Source of the DNA: an uncultured Odoribacter sp.
GTDB lineage: Bacteria; Bacteroidota; Bacteroidia; Bacteroidales; Marinifilaceae
Reading direction: 5' to 3'
DNA length: 7,187 nucleotides
Assembly (NCBI GenBank): GCA_905204385.1
Contig: CAJKZL010000149.1
Span: 1-7,187 of the forward strand
Under the pieces are notes generated by a model. It saw only the letters and a list, made by a program, of their open reading frames with translations. It had not been told where the DNA came from and made no database searches. This document shows positions 1-6,243 of the stretch, piece by piece. Numbering within the stretch: position 1 is the stretch's first letter; the number at the start of each line of letters is the position of its first letter. The translations under genes and the position numbers were made by a program.

Positions 1-377
1 TTACGGATATCCCGGACCACCCCATTCCGGATGTAGATCAGTTCGTAGGCGGCCAGGTAGGCGAAACCGGTTTTAAAAGCTGTTCCTATGACGGCAATAA
101 AGCCGATGAAAATCAAAGTGATCGAAGGTCCGTAGGCATACTTAAGCTGAGTGATGTAGTAGGAGAAAAATAAAGACAAAGATTCTGAGTTCAATTCAAA
201 CGGTACCTTTTCCGTCACCTCTTTTTGGCTATTGAAGATGATGCCTAGTATCGGCATTAACATCATGATGGATAAACTACCGAAAAGTGCATGCAAATAA
301 TTGAATACGATACTTTTGGTAACCCTGGCTTTGTATGGGGGAAGGAATCTTTTAAGGATAGAGATCAGATCGTGCAT
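1..377 (-). CDS. ABC exporter (TMD-NBD half-transporter), N-terminal part, truncated by window edge
   Basis: This is the first 125 codons of a gene on the minus strand; the rest lies beyond position 1. The ATG at 377-375 gives a protein starting MHDLISILKRFLPPYKARV, the typical opening of Bacteroidales ABC exporters in which a short amphipathic segment ending in PPYK precedes the first membrane helix. Hydrophobic stretches at about residues 24-44 and 84-103 would be TM1 and TM2, with a polar periplasmic loop between them (about 46-70). The end of the visible part, GVVRDIR, matches the start of the cytoplasmic coupling region after TM2. The nucleotide-binding domain (Walker A, signature, Walker B) is not in the window, so the ATPase half is inferred from the family. 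Likely role: ATP-driven export of a lipid, lipid-linked or hydrophobic substrate across the inner membrane (MsbA-like); the substrate cannot be told. It lies 70 bases after purB on the same strand and may be co-transcribed. The frame stays open upstream, but no better start was seen. Confidence 0.85.
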   Translation of the reverse strand, partial: MHDLISILKRFLPPYKARVTKSIVFNYLHALFGSLSIMMLMPILGIIFNSQKEVTEKVPFELNSESLSLFFSYYITQLKYAYGPSITLIFIGFIAVIGTAFKTGFAYLAAYELIYIRNGVVRDIR

Positions 378-404
378 ATCATAGTGTTGCTGGGTCGAGA
401 GGTA

Positions 405-431
405 GCTGAGCGATTGCCTCGTCCGCTCAGC
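405..431 (-). other. GC-rich hairpin in the purB-ABC exporter gap
   Basis: An 8-bp perfect inverted repeat (GCTGAGCG at 405-412, CGCTCAGC at 424-431) with an 11-base loop sits in the 70-base spacer between purB and the ABC exporter gene. No run of T follows on the minus strand, so it does not look like a standard intrinsic terminator. It could stabilise or punctuate the mRNA between the two genes. The structure is seen in the sequence; the role is a guess. Confidence 0.4.
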
Positions 432-447
432 CGCTCCACCCTGGTGA

Positions 448-1785
448 TTAAATTCCGGTATAATTTGAAGGAGAGATCTGTTTCAGTTGTTTTTTCAATT
501 CCCCGGAGATTTCCAGCGTATCGATAAATTCGGCAATGGATTCCTGGGTATTTTTATTGTTGGTGCGGGTAAGAGCTTTCAACGCTTCGTAAGGATTGGG
601 ATATCCTTCGCGGCGTAGAATAGTCTGAATGGCTTCGGCCACCACCGCCCAGTTCTTTTCCAGATCTTTTTCGATGGCATCCTGGTTGATAATGAGTTTA
701 TTCAATCCCTTGAGAGTGGATTTGACAGCAATTATCGTATGGGCCAAAGGTACTCCGATGTTGCGCAATACCGTCGAATCGGTAAGGTCGCGTTGCAGGC
801 GGGAAATGGGTAGTTTGTTGCTCAGATGGTCGAAAACGGCATTGGCGATTCCCAGGTTTCCTTCGGAATTTTCGAAATCGATGGGGTTTACTTTATGAGG
901 CATGGCTGAGGAACCCACTTCCCCGGCTTTTATCTTTTGTTTAAAATAAGTCATGGAAATATAGGTCCAGAAATCCCGGTCCAAATCCATTATAATGTTG
1001 TTCATTCTTCTGAGATTATCGAACAGGGCGGCGAAATTATCGTAGTTCGAAATCTGAGTGGTATAAGTTTCCCGCTCCAGCTTTAACTTTTCACTTAGAA
1101 ATTTATTGCCGAATTCGGCCCAGTCGATCTCCGGAAATGCAATGTGATGGGCATTGAAATTACCGGTGGCACCTCCGAATTTGCCGGATATGGCAACTTT
1201 TTTCAATAATTCCAATTGCCGTGTCAGTCGATAGGTGAATACTTTGATTTCCTTTCCCAGGCGGGTAGGGGAAGCGGGCTGTCCGTGAGTTTTCGCTAAC
1301 ATCGGCACTTCTTTCCATTCTTCGGATAATTCTTCGAGTTTAGCAATCAGTTCGTCTATGATAGGATAGTAGACGTCATGAACAGCATCTCTGAAAGAAC
1401 AGGGTACAGCCGTATTGTTGATGTCCTGAGAAGTCAGACCGAAGTGGATAAATTCTTTATATTCCTGAAGATCTAAGGCATCGAATTTTTCTTTGATGAA
1501 ATATTCTACAGCCTTTACATCGTGGTTGGTAACTTTTTCGATATCTTTTATTTTTTGGGCATCTTCGAGGGTGAAGTTCCGGTAAATTTCCCTCAGTTGT
1601 TCGAAATGTTCCGAATCGAACCGACTCAGTTGGGGCAAGGGAATTTCACAAAGGGAGATAAAATATTCTATTTCGACGGTAACCCGGTAACGGATCAAGG
1701 CACTTTCAGAAAAATAATTAGCCAGATTTTCAACTTTATCCCGATACCGGCCATCTATAGGTGAAATAGCTGTTAATGGTTGCAT
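448..1785 (-). CDS. purB: Adenylosuccinate lyase (PurB)
   Basis: A 445-residue cytoplasmic enzyme of the fumarase/aspartase superfamily. It catalyses two fumarate-releasing steps of purine synthesis: SAICAR to AICAR, and adenylosuccinate to AMP. The superfamily signature SSAMPHKVNP is at residues 292-301, with the catalytic serine being Ser292 or Ser293 in the mobile loop. KTHGQPASP at 165-173 carries the catalytic His167 (His171 in E. coli). TNHDVKAVEYF (86-96) and HFGLTSQDINNT (114-125) are the other conserved substrate-binding blocks. The length and the N-terminus MQPLTAISPIDGRYRDKV match the long E. coli-type PurB rather than the shorter Bacillus type. The ATG at 1785-1783 was chosen because homology begins there. 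The frame is open 34 codons further upstream, but that extension has no family match and would run through the predicted promoter. The gene is divergent from the EI24 gene, and an ABC exporter gene follows 70 bases downstream. The reading frame is intact. Confidence 0.97.
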   Translation of the reverse strand: MQPLTAISPIDGRYRDKVENLANYFSESALIRYRVTVEIEYFISLCEIPLPQLSRFDSEHFEQLREIYRNFTLEDAQKIKDIEKVTNHDVKAVEYFIKEKFDALDLQEYKEFIHFGLTSQDINNTAVPCSFRDAVHDVYYPIIDELIAKLEELSEEWKEVPMLAKTHGQPASPTRLGKEIKVFTYRLTRQLELLKKVAISGKFGGATGNFNAHHIAFPEIDWAEFGNKFLSEKLKLERETYTTQISNYDNFAALFDNLRRMNNIIMDLDRDFWTYISMTYFKQKIKAGEVGSSAMPHKVNPIDFENSEGNLGIANAVFDHLSNKLPISRLQRDLTDSTVLRNIGVPLAHTIIAVKSTLKGLNKLIINQDAIEKDLEKNWAVVAEAIQTILRREGYPNPYEALKALTRTNNKNTQESIAEFIDTLEISGELKKQLKQISPSNYTGI

Positions 1786-1857
1786 GGTATGTTTGTTTAT
1801 GTATTTAATCGTTTTGATATATTCGGGCGTTTCCCCTGTATTTTTGCACATCGCCCA

Positions 1858-1865
1858 CAAAAGTA
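1858..1865 (-). promoter_or_regulatory. Predicted -7 box of the purB promoter
   Basis: On the minus strand this reads TACTTTTG, a full match to the Bacteroides -7 consensus TAnnTTTG. It would start transcription near 1851, giving a leader of roughly 65 bases before the purB ATG at 1785. No exact TTTG is present at the usual -33 distance (only a TTTT stretch, closer than normal), so the call rests on the -7 box and its position. The leader contains a weak GGGCG/CGCCC inverted repeat (about 1827-1856) of unknown meaning. Confidence 0.5.
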
Positions 1866-1893
1866 TAAAAAAACACGGTAAAACCATGAGGAA

Positions 1894-1927
1894 ACAGGCT
1901 TTTACTTTCTTTTTCGAAAAAGCCTGT
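1894..1927. repeat. Nested inverted repeat in the purB/EI24 divergent spacer
   Basis: A perfect 10-bp inverted repeat (ACAGGCTTTT at 1894-1903, AAAAGCCTGT at 1918-1927) encloses part of a second perfect 14-base palindrome, CTTTTTCGAAAAAG (1909-1922). The two share bases 1918-1922, so the two foldings exclude each other. The element lies upstream of the purB -7 box and about 60 bases before the EI24 start. No uninterrupted T tract follows directly on either strand, so a terminator is not the obvious reading. An operator or a leader-RNA structure are alternatives. Confidence 0.55.
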
Positions 1928-1986
1928 ATTTCGCCTTTTATATTTGACTTTTTTTTATCTTTATACGGTTTAAAATCGTTCGTTAC

Positions 1987-2775
1987 ATGGGATTCTTTGG
2001 CGGCATAGAAGCTTACGGAACAGCTTGGAACATTCTTTTTAGCCGGAAATTCTGGTGGTTTTTACTTTTTCCGGTGGTGATATTATTGCTTTTGTTTCTG
2101 GGAGGCAATTGGCTTGTAAATTATGCAGGAGAGGGTTTGTACGGTTTAGTGGAAGAACAGATCCGGACATGGGTAGAGGGAATATCCTGGTTGCAATGGA
2201 TCGGACAAGCGACGGGTATTTTTATTCGGGTTATTTTAAAACTCCTGTATTTTTTGTTGTTTATTGCTTTCGGAGGGTATATCATTTTGATCGTCATGTC
2301 CCCGGTTTTTTCCTGGTTGTCGGAACGCACGGAGGCGCACCTTAGCGGTGTGGAATATCCTTTCAGTTTCAGGCAACTGATTTGGGAAATAGGCAGGGGT
2401 ATCCTCATCGCGTTGAGAAATATGGTTTTGCAGTTGCTTTTGTCTGTTTTGATTTTCTTTTTTTCTTTCATCCCTGTTTTAGGATTACTGGCTCCTGTTG
2501 CTATATTTCTGACCTCTTCTTACTTTTATGGATTTTCGTTTGTGGATTATGCCATCGAACGCAAGCGGTTTAATTTGAAGCAAAGTGTGAGATATGTCGA
2601 TAAAAACCGAGGAATGGTTACCGGCGTAGGGGCGGTGTTTACATTGTGTTTAATGATTCCCTGGGGGAGTACTATCGTTTGTTGTTTCGCATCCCTGCTT
2701 TCGGTCATAGCGGGAACCGTAGCTGTCCATAAATCCATCCGGCAGGCGGAATCCGTACAAAGCGGAAGTCGATGA
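1987..2775 (+). CDS. EI24 domain (CysZ-like) integral membrane protein
   Basis: A 262-residue polytopic inner-membrane protein of the EI24/CysZ family. Hydrophobic segments lie at about residues 22-40, 78-104, 143-180 (a long stretch, probably two passes or a hairpin) and 212-246. The N-terminal FFGGIEAYGTAW followed by a Trp-rich first helix ending in FP is typical. The most characteristic block is MSPVFSWLSERTEAHLSG (104-121), equivalent to the conserved P-x-F/L-x-x-x-L-x-E segment of the family, followed later by YFYGFSFVDYAIERKRF (179-195). E. coli CysZ imports sulfate for cysteine synthesis, but many family members have no tested function, and no cysteine or sulfate gene is nearby, so sulfate transport should not be assumed. 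The gene is divergent from purB and 75 bases upstream of the NfeD gene on the same strand. No clear TAnnTTTG promoter precedes it; TATCTTTA at 1956-1963 is a near match without a proper -33 partner. Confidence 0.85.
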   Translation: MGFFGGIEAYGTAWNILFSRKFWWFLLFPVVILLLLFLGGNWLVNYAGEGLYGLVEEQIRTWVEGISWLQWIGQATGIFIRVILKLLYFLLFIAFGGYIILIVMSPVFSWLSERTEAHLSGVEYPFSFRQLIWEIGRGILIALRNMVLQLLLSVLIFFFSFIPVLGLLAPVAIFLTSSYFYGFSFVDYAIERKRFNLKQSVRYVDKNRGMVTGVGAVFTLCLMIPWGSTIVCCFASLLSVIAGTVAVHKSIRQAESVQSGSR

Positions 2776-2850
2776 TGAAATACGGAAATTGAAGTTGTAA
2801 GAAGAAGTTTCCGGATATTTTTTTAATTTTACTGGAATAAAAAAGAGCGT

Positions 2851-4230
2851 ATGGCCCGAATAGTTAGTTTGTTGTTAGGGGCTTTGTGTTGGATAAATCC
2901 TTCTTATGCAGAGCGGGACAAAATCGTATATCAGGTAGACATCCTGGACGAGATCGGTCCTAAGGTATGGCGTTTGGCGGAGAAGTCGTTTGCGGAAGCC
3001 GATGAGGTGAATGCCGATTATATTCTGATCCGGATGAATACTTATGGTGGAATGGTGGTCTATGCCGATTCCCTGCGGAGTCTGATTTTGAATCAGAAAA
3101 AGCCGGTCTGGGTTTTTATCGACAACAATGCTGCTTCTGCCGGCGCTTTGATATCCATCGCCTGCGATAAAATCTATATGCGCGAAGGAGCGAATATCGG
3201 TGCCGCGACGGTAGTCAATCAATCGGGGGAAGCTATGCCTGACAAATATCAATCCTATATGCGTTCCATGATCCGGGCCACCGCACAAGCTCATGGAAAA
3301 GATACCCTCGTCAGTGGGCAGGATACCGTTTACCGTTGGAAACGCGATCCGCGTATTGCTGAAGCAATGGTGTATCAGACGATATTTATAGAGGGTGTTT
3401 CCGATAGTGGGAAAATAGTGACTTTCACTCCGCACGAAGCCCTCAAATACGGGTTTTGCGACGGTATTGCCGAAAATGTAGAGGAAGTGCTGAAGCTTGA
3501 GAAAGTTGAACATTATACTTTGCAGAGTTATGTCCCTACTGTGATGGATAAGGTCATCGGATTTCTCATTAATCCGGTGTTACAGGGCTTATTGATAATG
3601 GTCATTGTAGGCGGGATTTATTTCGAACTACAAACTCCGGGTATCGGATTTCCGCTTGCGGCGGCTCTGATTGCTTGTTTACTCTATTTTGCCCCGCTTT
3701 ATCTGGAAGGAATTGCCAGTAATTGGGAGATATTGGCTTTTATTATCGGGGTGGTGTTATTGCTTTTGGAGATTTTTGTGATTCCTGGTTTTGGCATTAC
3801 GGGGATTAGCGGGATCGTTTTGATCGTGGGCGCTTTGGTTTTTGCCGCTATCGACAAGGTGTCCTTTGCCTTTCCCGGAAATATTGCTTCAGCGGTCATC
3901 CGTTCGTTGTTTTTGGTGATTAGCTGCGCCTTGGTAGCCTTAGGATTAAGCATGTGGCTGGGATCCCGTTTGCTTACCTCGCGTAAATTGGCTTTTGCCT
4001 TGCATGCTGAACAAAAAGCTGAAGACGGTTACGTTGGTGTGGATATGAGTATACAAGCGGTGGTCGGAAGGTCAGGAAAGACGATTACCGATTTGAGACC
4101 CGCCGGTAAGGTGAGGATTGGCCGGGATATTTATGATGCTGTTTCCTTGTTGGGGGATTATATCGCTAAAGATCATCCGGTGACCGTAAAAAAATATCAG
4201 TCGGGGCAAGTGTATGTGGTGAAAGAATAA
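2851..4230 (+). CDS. NfeD-family membrane-bound serine protease (long, ClpP-like form)
   Basis: A 459-residue protein with the three parts of long NfeD (NfeD1b) proteins. A signal peptide covers residues 1-20 with likely cleavage after SYA. A ClpP/crotonase-fold protease domain spans about 24-225. Multi-spanning membrane helices follow (about 235-258, 265-283, 292-312, 314-334, 348-370), then a C-terminal OB-fold NfeD domain (about 395-459) with the typical DLRPAGKVRIG segment. The catalytic dyad is visible: Ser96 in NNAASAGALIS and Lys132 in MPDKYQSY, matching Ser97 and Lys138 of the archaeal protease PH1510. The oxyanion-region motif reads MNTYGG where many homologues have a Pro in place of the Tyr. 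The protease domain should face the periplasm. Known archaeal homologues cleave the C-terminus of a stomatin/SPFH partner, but no SPFH gene follows here; a terminator does. The EI24 gene lies 75 bases upstream and may share a transcript. The ATG was chosen because it places the signal peptide at the N-terminus. Confidence 0.93.
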   Translation: MARIVSLLLGALCWINPSYAERDKIVYQVDILDEIGPKVWRLAEKSFAEADEVNADYILIRMNTYGGMVVYADSLRSLILNQKKPVWVFIDNNAASAGALISIACDKIYMREGANIGAATVVNQSGEAMPDKYQSYMRSMIRATAQAHGKDTLVSGQDTVYRWKRDPRIAEAMVYQTIFIEGVSDSGKIVTFTPHEALKYGFCDGIAENVEEVLKLEKVEHYTLQSYVPTVMDKVIGFLINPVLQGLLIMVIVGGIYFELQTPGIGFPLAAALIACLLYFAPLYLEGIASNWEILAFIIGVVLLLLEIFVIPGFGITGISGIVLIVGALVFAAIDKVSFAFPGNIASAVIRSLFLVISCALVALGLSMWLGSRLLTSRKLAFALHAEQKAEDGYVGVDMSIQAVVGRSGKTITDLRPAGKVRIGRDIYDAVSLLGDYIAKDHPVTVKKYQSGQVYVVKE

Positions 4231-4275
4231 CCGACGGTTGCAGCCATATTTGCTGAACTGCAATCGTCGGTTTTT
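4231..4275 (+). terminator. Intrinsic terminator after the NfeD gene
   Basis: Starting directly after the NfeD stop codon, CCGACGGTTGCAG (4231-4243) pairs with CTGCAATCGTCGG (4258-4270) as a 13-bp stem with one G-U pair and a 14-base loop, followed by TTTTT (4271-4275). This is a strong rho-independent terminator for the plus-strand unit. On the other strand it lies just past the end of the convergent KAS III gene, where the hairpin could also act, but the tract after it is a weak TTATT. Confidence 0.9.
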
Positions 4276-4301
4276 ACCCCGTCGACCGGAGGGCTCGGAA
4301 A

Positions 4302-5252
4302 TCAGAATTGCAAGAGCATGGCACCGCAGGAATATCCTCCTCCGAAAACGGTGAGGCCCACCAGATCGCCGGTCTTTATTTTATCTAGGTTTTCGGATAA
4401 GGAAATGGCACAACTGGGACTTCCGGTGTTTCCTCGTTGTTCGATATTCATGAGAAAGCGTTCTTCCGGTATTTCTGTCTGCCGGGAGATAGTTTTTATG
4501 ATTCGTCGATTGGCTTGATGCGAAGATATCCAGTTTAAATCCTGTACTTCTTTTCCATAGGTTTTGCACACTTGTTGAAGGGCTTCCACCATATAATGGC
4601 AGGCGTTCATAAACACGTCCCGTCCTTCGGGCATTCCGATGCCGCCGTCCAGCGGGCGCAGGTATACCGCTTCGGCTGCCTTGCCGACGTGTCCGAGTCC
4701 CTGAGTATAAATGTCGATAATGCGGGGATCTTTTCCGCTATAGTCTGTGGAAGATATAAATACGGCCACTGCTCCGTCTCCCCATAAATGCCCGCTTTGC
4801 GGATCGGTTTCATTGGCATAGGCGGAATTATGTTCCGTCCCGATCACCAATGCTTTGGTGGCTTTCCCCATGGCAAAATAACCCTGCACGATTTCCATCG
4901 CATTAATAAAGGAAGAGCAGGCGGAGGAAACGCTCAGACATTTGGCTTTTTCAATATGATAGCGGCGTTGGACCATATGAGCAGGAGTGGCGACGGTGTC
5001 GTAGGGAGAATAAGTAGCCGCAATGATCAAATCGATCTCTTCCATGGGGTAAGGCAACGAATCCGCTGCCAGATCCACTGCTTTGATTCCCATCGTATTG
5101 GTATTCTCCTCTTTCCCCGCCTTACTCCTGTTTTTTATCCCTGTACGCGAATAAATCCAGTCGTCGTCCAAGCCGTTGAAATCTTTGAAATATGAATTGG
5201 GTACAATAGTCTCGGGTAAGTAATGAGTGATTTTGTTGATAAATAATTCCAT
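4302..5252 (-). CDS. Beta-ketoacyl-ACP synthase III (FabH-like) family protein
   Basis: A 316-residue cytoplasmic thiolase-fold condensing enzyme. KAS III enzymes join an acyl-CoA primer to malonyl-ACP by decarboxylative condensation, the first step of fatty-acid synthesis; relatives make other acyl products. The full catalytic triad is present: Cys112 in SSACSSF, His245 in SSHQANRRI and Asn275 in EQRGNTGSPS, aligned with Cys112, His244 and Asn274 of E. coli FabH. Trp32 and Arg36 (DDDWIYSRTGI) match the CoA-binding Trp/Arg of FabH, and VFGGGYSCGAMLLQF is the usual C-terminus. The ATG at 5252-5250 was chosen because homology begins at MELFINKITHYLPE; an in-frame ATG 19 codons upstream adds residues unlike the family. 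The gene follows the TetR gene by 72 bases on the same strand without a clear promoter, so co-transcription is likely. No acyl-carrier protein, fabF, fabD or plsX lies nearby, so this may be a specialised paralogue rather than the main FabH. Primer specificity cannot be told. Confidence 0.9.
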   Translation of the reverse strand: MELFINKITHYLPETIVPNSYFKDFNGLDDDWIYSRTGIKNRSKAGKEENTNTMGIKAVDLAADSLPYPMEEIDLIIAATYSPYDTVATPAHMVQRRYHIEKAKCLSVSSACSSFINAMEIVQGYFAMGKATKALVIGTEHNSAYANETDPQSGHLWGDGAVAVFISSTDYSGKDPRIIDIYTQGLGHVGKAAEAVYLRPLDGGIGMPEGRDVFMNACHYMVEALQQVCKTYGKEVQDLNWISSHQANRRIIKTISRQTEIPEERFLMNIEQRGNTGSPSCAISLSENLDKIKTGDLVGLTVFGGGYSCGAMLLQF

Positions 5253-5324
5253 AAATACAGCATTAATATTTCTTAATAACCTAAGGCATTTTCCGGCCTG
5301 GACCATCAAGAATTATGCCATAAG

Positions 5325-5912
5325 TCAGTTTTTATTCAATATACCGTGAAACAACAGGTCGACATATTCCCTTAGCGATTGATAGTTTCTTTTCCGGTGA
5401 CCGATGATAATAAACGGCTGTTCCAGGCTTTTGAACATAATCAATAAGGTCTTTGCAAAAGAAGCCGGGTCGTTGATATTGAATAGTTTTTGTTCTTTAC
5501 CGTTCTGTAATATCCGGGTTAACAATTGACGTTCTTTAATATCGATCCCTTTCCTTAGCTGCTCTACCCGTAAATTATTAAAAATAAAATCATACCGTAT
5601 GTATTTGTTTTGCCTGACCAGATTATCGATGACATTAAACCGTGCTAAAATATATAATTTTAGTTTTCGGTCGGGAGGCAAAGAAGAATCGGCAGCTTTT
5701 TGCAGTTTCTCATTGATCGTTTTGACATGGTCTTCCACAACATACTGGTATATTTCTTCTTTACTCTTGAAATGCATGTACAACGTCCGACGACTCATGT
5801 TCGCTGCCTGGGCAATATCGTTCATGGTTGCCTTATATACACTCATTTCGGTGAATAAGGATTTGGCTACGTGAATGATTTTACTTCTGGTTTTACTTAA
5901 TTTTGTTTTCAT
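5325..5912 (-). CDS. TetR/AcrR-family transcriptional regulator
   Basis: A 195-residue protein of usual TetR length. The N-terminal DNA-binding domain is clear: KTRSKIIHVAKSLF (helix 1, about residues 7-20), then TMNDIAQAANMSRRTLYMHF (29-48), which contains the helix-turn-helix with the hallmark R-x-T-x-Y-x-H-F recognition segment, and KSKEEIYQYVV leading into helix 4. Residues from about 60 on are a poorly conserved, mostly helical ligand-binding and dimerisation domain; the ligand cannot be read from it. The ATG at 5912-5910 was preferred over the in-frame ATG ten codons upstream (5942), because the latter lies inside the palindromic operator and downstream of the -7 box, and adds atypical residues. 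The gene starts 20 bases from a perfect inverted repeat and is followed by the KAS III gene, which suggests autoregulation and control of that enzyme. By analogy with FabR/FatR-type repressors an acyl-CoA, acyl-ACP or fatty acid is a plausible effector, but this is inference. Confidence 0.92.
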   Translation of the reverse strand: MKTKLSKTRSKIIHVAKSLFTEMSVYKATMNDIAQAANMSRRTLYMHFKSKEEIYQYVVEDHVKTINEKLQKAADSSLPPDRKLKLYILARFNVIDNLVRQNKYIRYDFIFNNLRVEQLRKGIDIKERQLLTRILQNGKEQKLFNINDPASFAKTLLIMFKSLEQPFIIIGHRKRNYQSLREYVDLLFHGILNKN

Positions 5913-5932
5913 AATTGTTGTTGTGGAATCAA

Positions 5933-5963
5933 ATTTGCACAAACAACAAAAATTTGTGCAAAT
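5933..5963. promoter_or_regulatory. Candidate TetR operator: perfect 11-bp inverted repeat
   Basis: ATTTGCACAAA (5933-5943) and its exact reverse complement TTTGTGCAAAT (5953-5963) are separated by nine bases. The element ends 21 bases upstream of the TetR start codon. Its right arm overlaps the predicted -7 box of the TetR gene and its body covers the expected transcription start. Size, symmetry and position fit a dimeric TetR repressor controlling its own promoter. I saw no second full copy elsewhere in the window. Confidence 0.75.
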
Positions 5964-5993
5964 CTAATTGTTTTTTCGATATCCTTAGGCAAA
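5959..5993 (-). promoter_or_regulatory. Predicted promoter of the TetR-KAS III unit
   Basis: On the minus strand, TAGATTTG (5966-5959) matches the Bacteroides -7 consensus TAnnTTTG exactly. A TTTG (5993-5990) upstream could be the -33 element, but the spacer is 23 bases, at the long end. Transcription would start near 5952, inside the inverted repeat, leaving a short leader of about 40 bases before the TetR ATG. Confidence 0.55.
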
Positions 5994-6127
5994 GATAAAG
6001 TTTTTAACTAAACATTTAGATGAAATTGAAAAAAACGATGTTCAATAATCGTCTGGCAATAGGTGGTTTTGCAGTTTTAGCTTTCGTTTTCAATAGTTTA
6101 AAGCGAAGAGACAATGCTTTTCGTTAT

Positions 6128-6141
6128 ATGACAAATGTCAT
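6128..6141. promoter_or_regulatory. Short palindrome upstream of the YitT promoter
   Basis: ATGACA and TGTCAT form a perfect 6-bp inverted repeat around AA. It lies 22 bases before the -7 box of the YitT gene, at the place of the -33 region, which is where a regulator's binding site would act. The family of any regulator cannot be named, and a 6-bp repeat could be chance. Confidence 0.3.
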
Positions 6142-6163
6142 GTTTTTTTGTGAAAGCTGGTGG

Positions 6164-6171
6164 TATATTTG
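6164..6171 (+). promoter_or_regulatory. Predicted -7 box of the YitT-family gene
   Basis: TATATTTG matches TAnnTTTG exactly and would start transcription near 6178, about 65 bases before the ATG at 6244. The nearest TTTG (6147-6150) is only 13 bases upstream, too close for a normal -33 element. At the normal distance there is only part of a T run, so the promoter may be weak or activator-dependent. Confidence 0.5.
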
Positions 6172-6243
6172 CGCCGAAAATTCTGGTGGTAGTGGTGGAA
6201 AGACGGAATAGATATCTTTATCGATCGTTTAATTTATAGCTTT

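Larger units (their letters stand above)
5964..6243. other. Spacer between the TetR operator and the YitT gene
   Basis: About 280 bases of AT-rich sequence separate two divergent genes. The left end carries the TetR promoter. The right part has a small palindrome (6128-6141) and a -7 box (6164-6171) for the YitT gene. The middle (about 6020-6120) holds an open frame of 63 codons starting at 6020 whose first 26 residues look like a basic-plus-hydrophobic leader. It runs straight through the predicted YitT promoter into a low-complexity Gly/Ser tail, so I do not call it a gene. No RNA gene was recognised. Confidence 0.5.

Noticed and set aside
391..445. Possible tRNA-like sequence (GGTAGCTGAGC stretch with GC-rich arms, plus strand)
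   Set aside because: There is no T-loop GTTCRA motif, no consistent acceptor stem and no anticodon arm of the right size; it is only a simple hairpin.
291..527. A 78-codon open frame on the plus strand
   Set aside because: It overlaps antisense the start of the ABC exporter gene and the end of purB and has no recognisable features.
1786..1887. A 34-codon N-terminal extension of purB
   Set aside because: PurB homology starts exactly at MQPLTAISPIDGRY, and the extension would cover the predicted -7 box.
2875..3513. A 212-codon open frame on the minus strand
   Set aside because: It lies entirely antisense to the clearly coding NfeD gene and its translation resembles no protein family; it is a shadow of that gene.
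4788..5195. A 135-codon open frame on the plus strand
   Set aside because: It is antisense to the KAS III gene, whose triad and family motifs show which strand is coding.
6147..6171. TTTG (6147-6150) plus TATATTTG as a complete -33/-7 promoter
   Set aside because: The 13-base spacing is too short for the Bacteroides promoter pattern (about 19 or more), so only the -7 box is kept.
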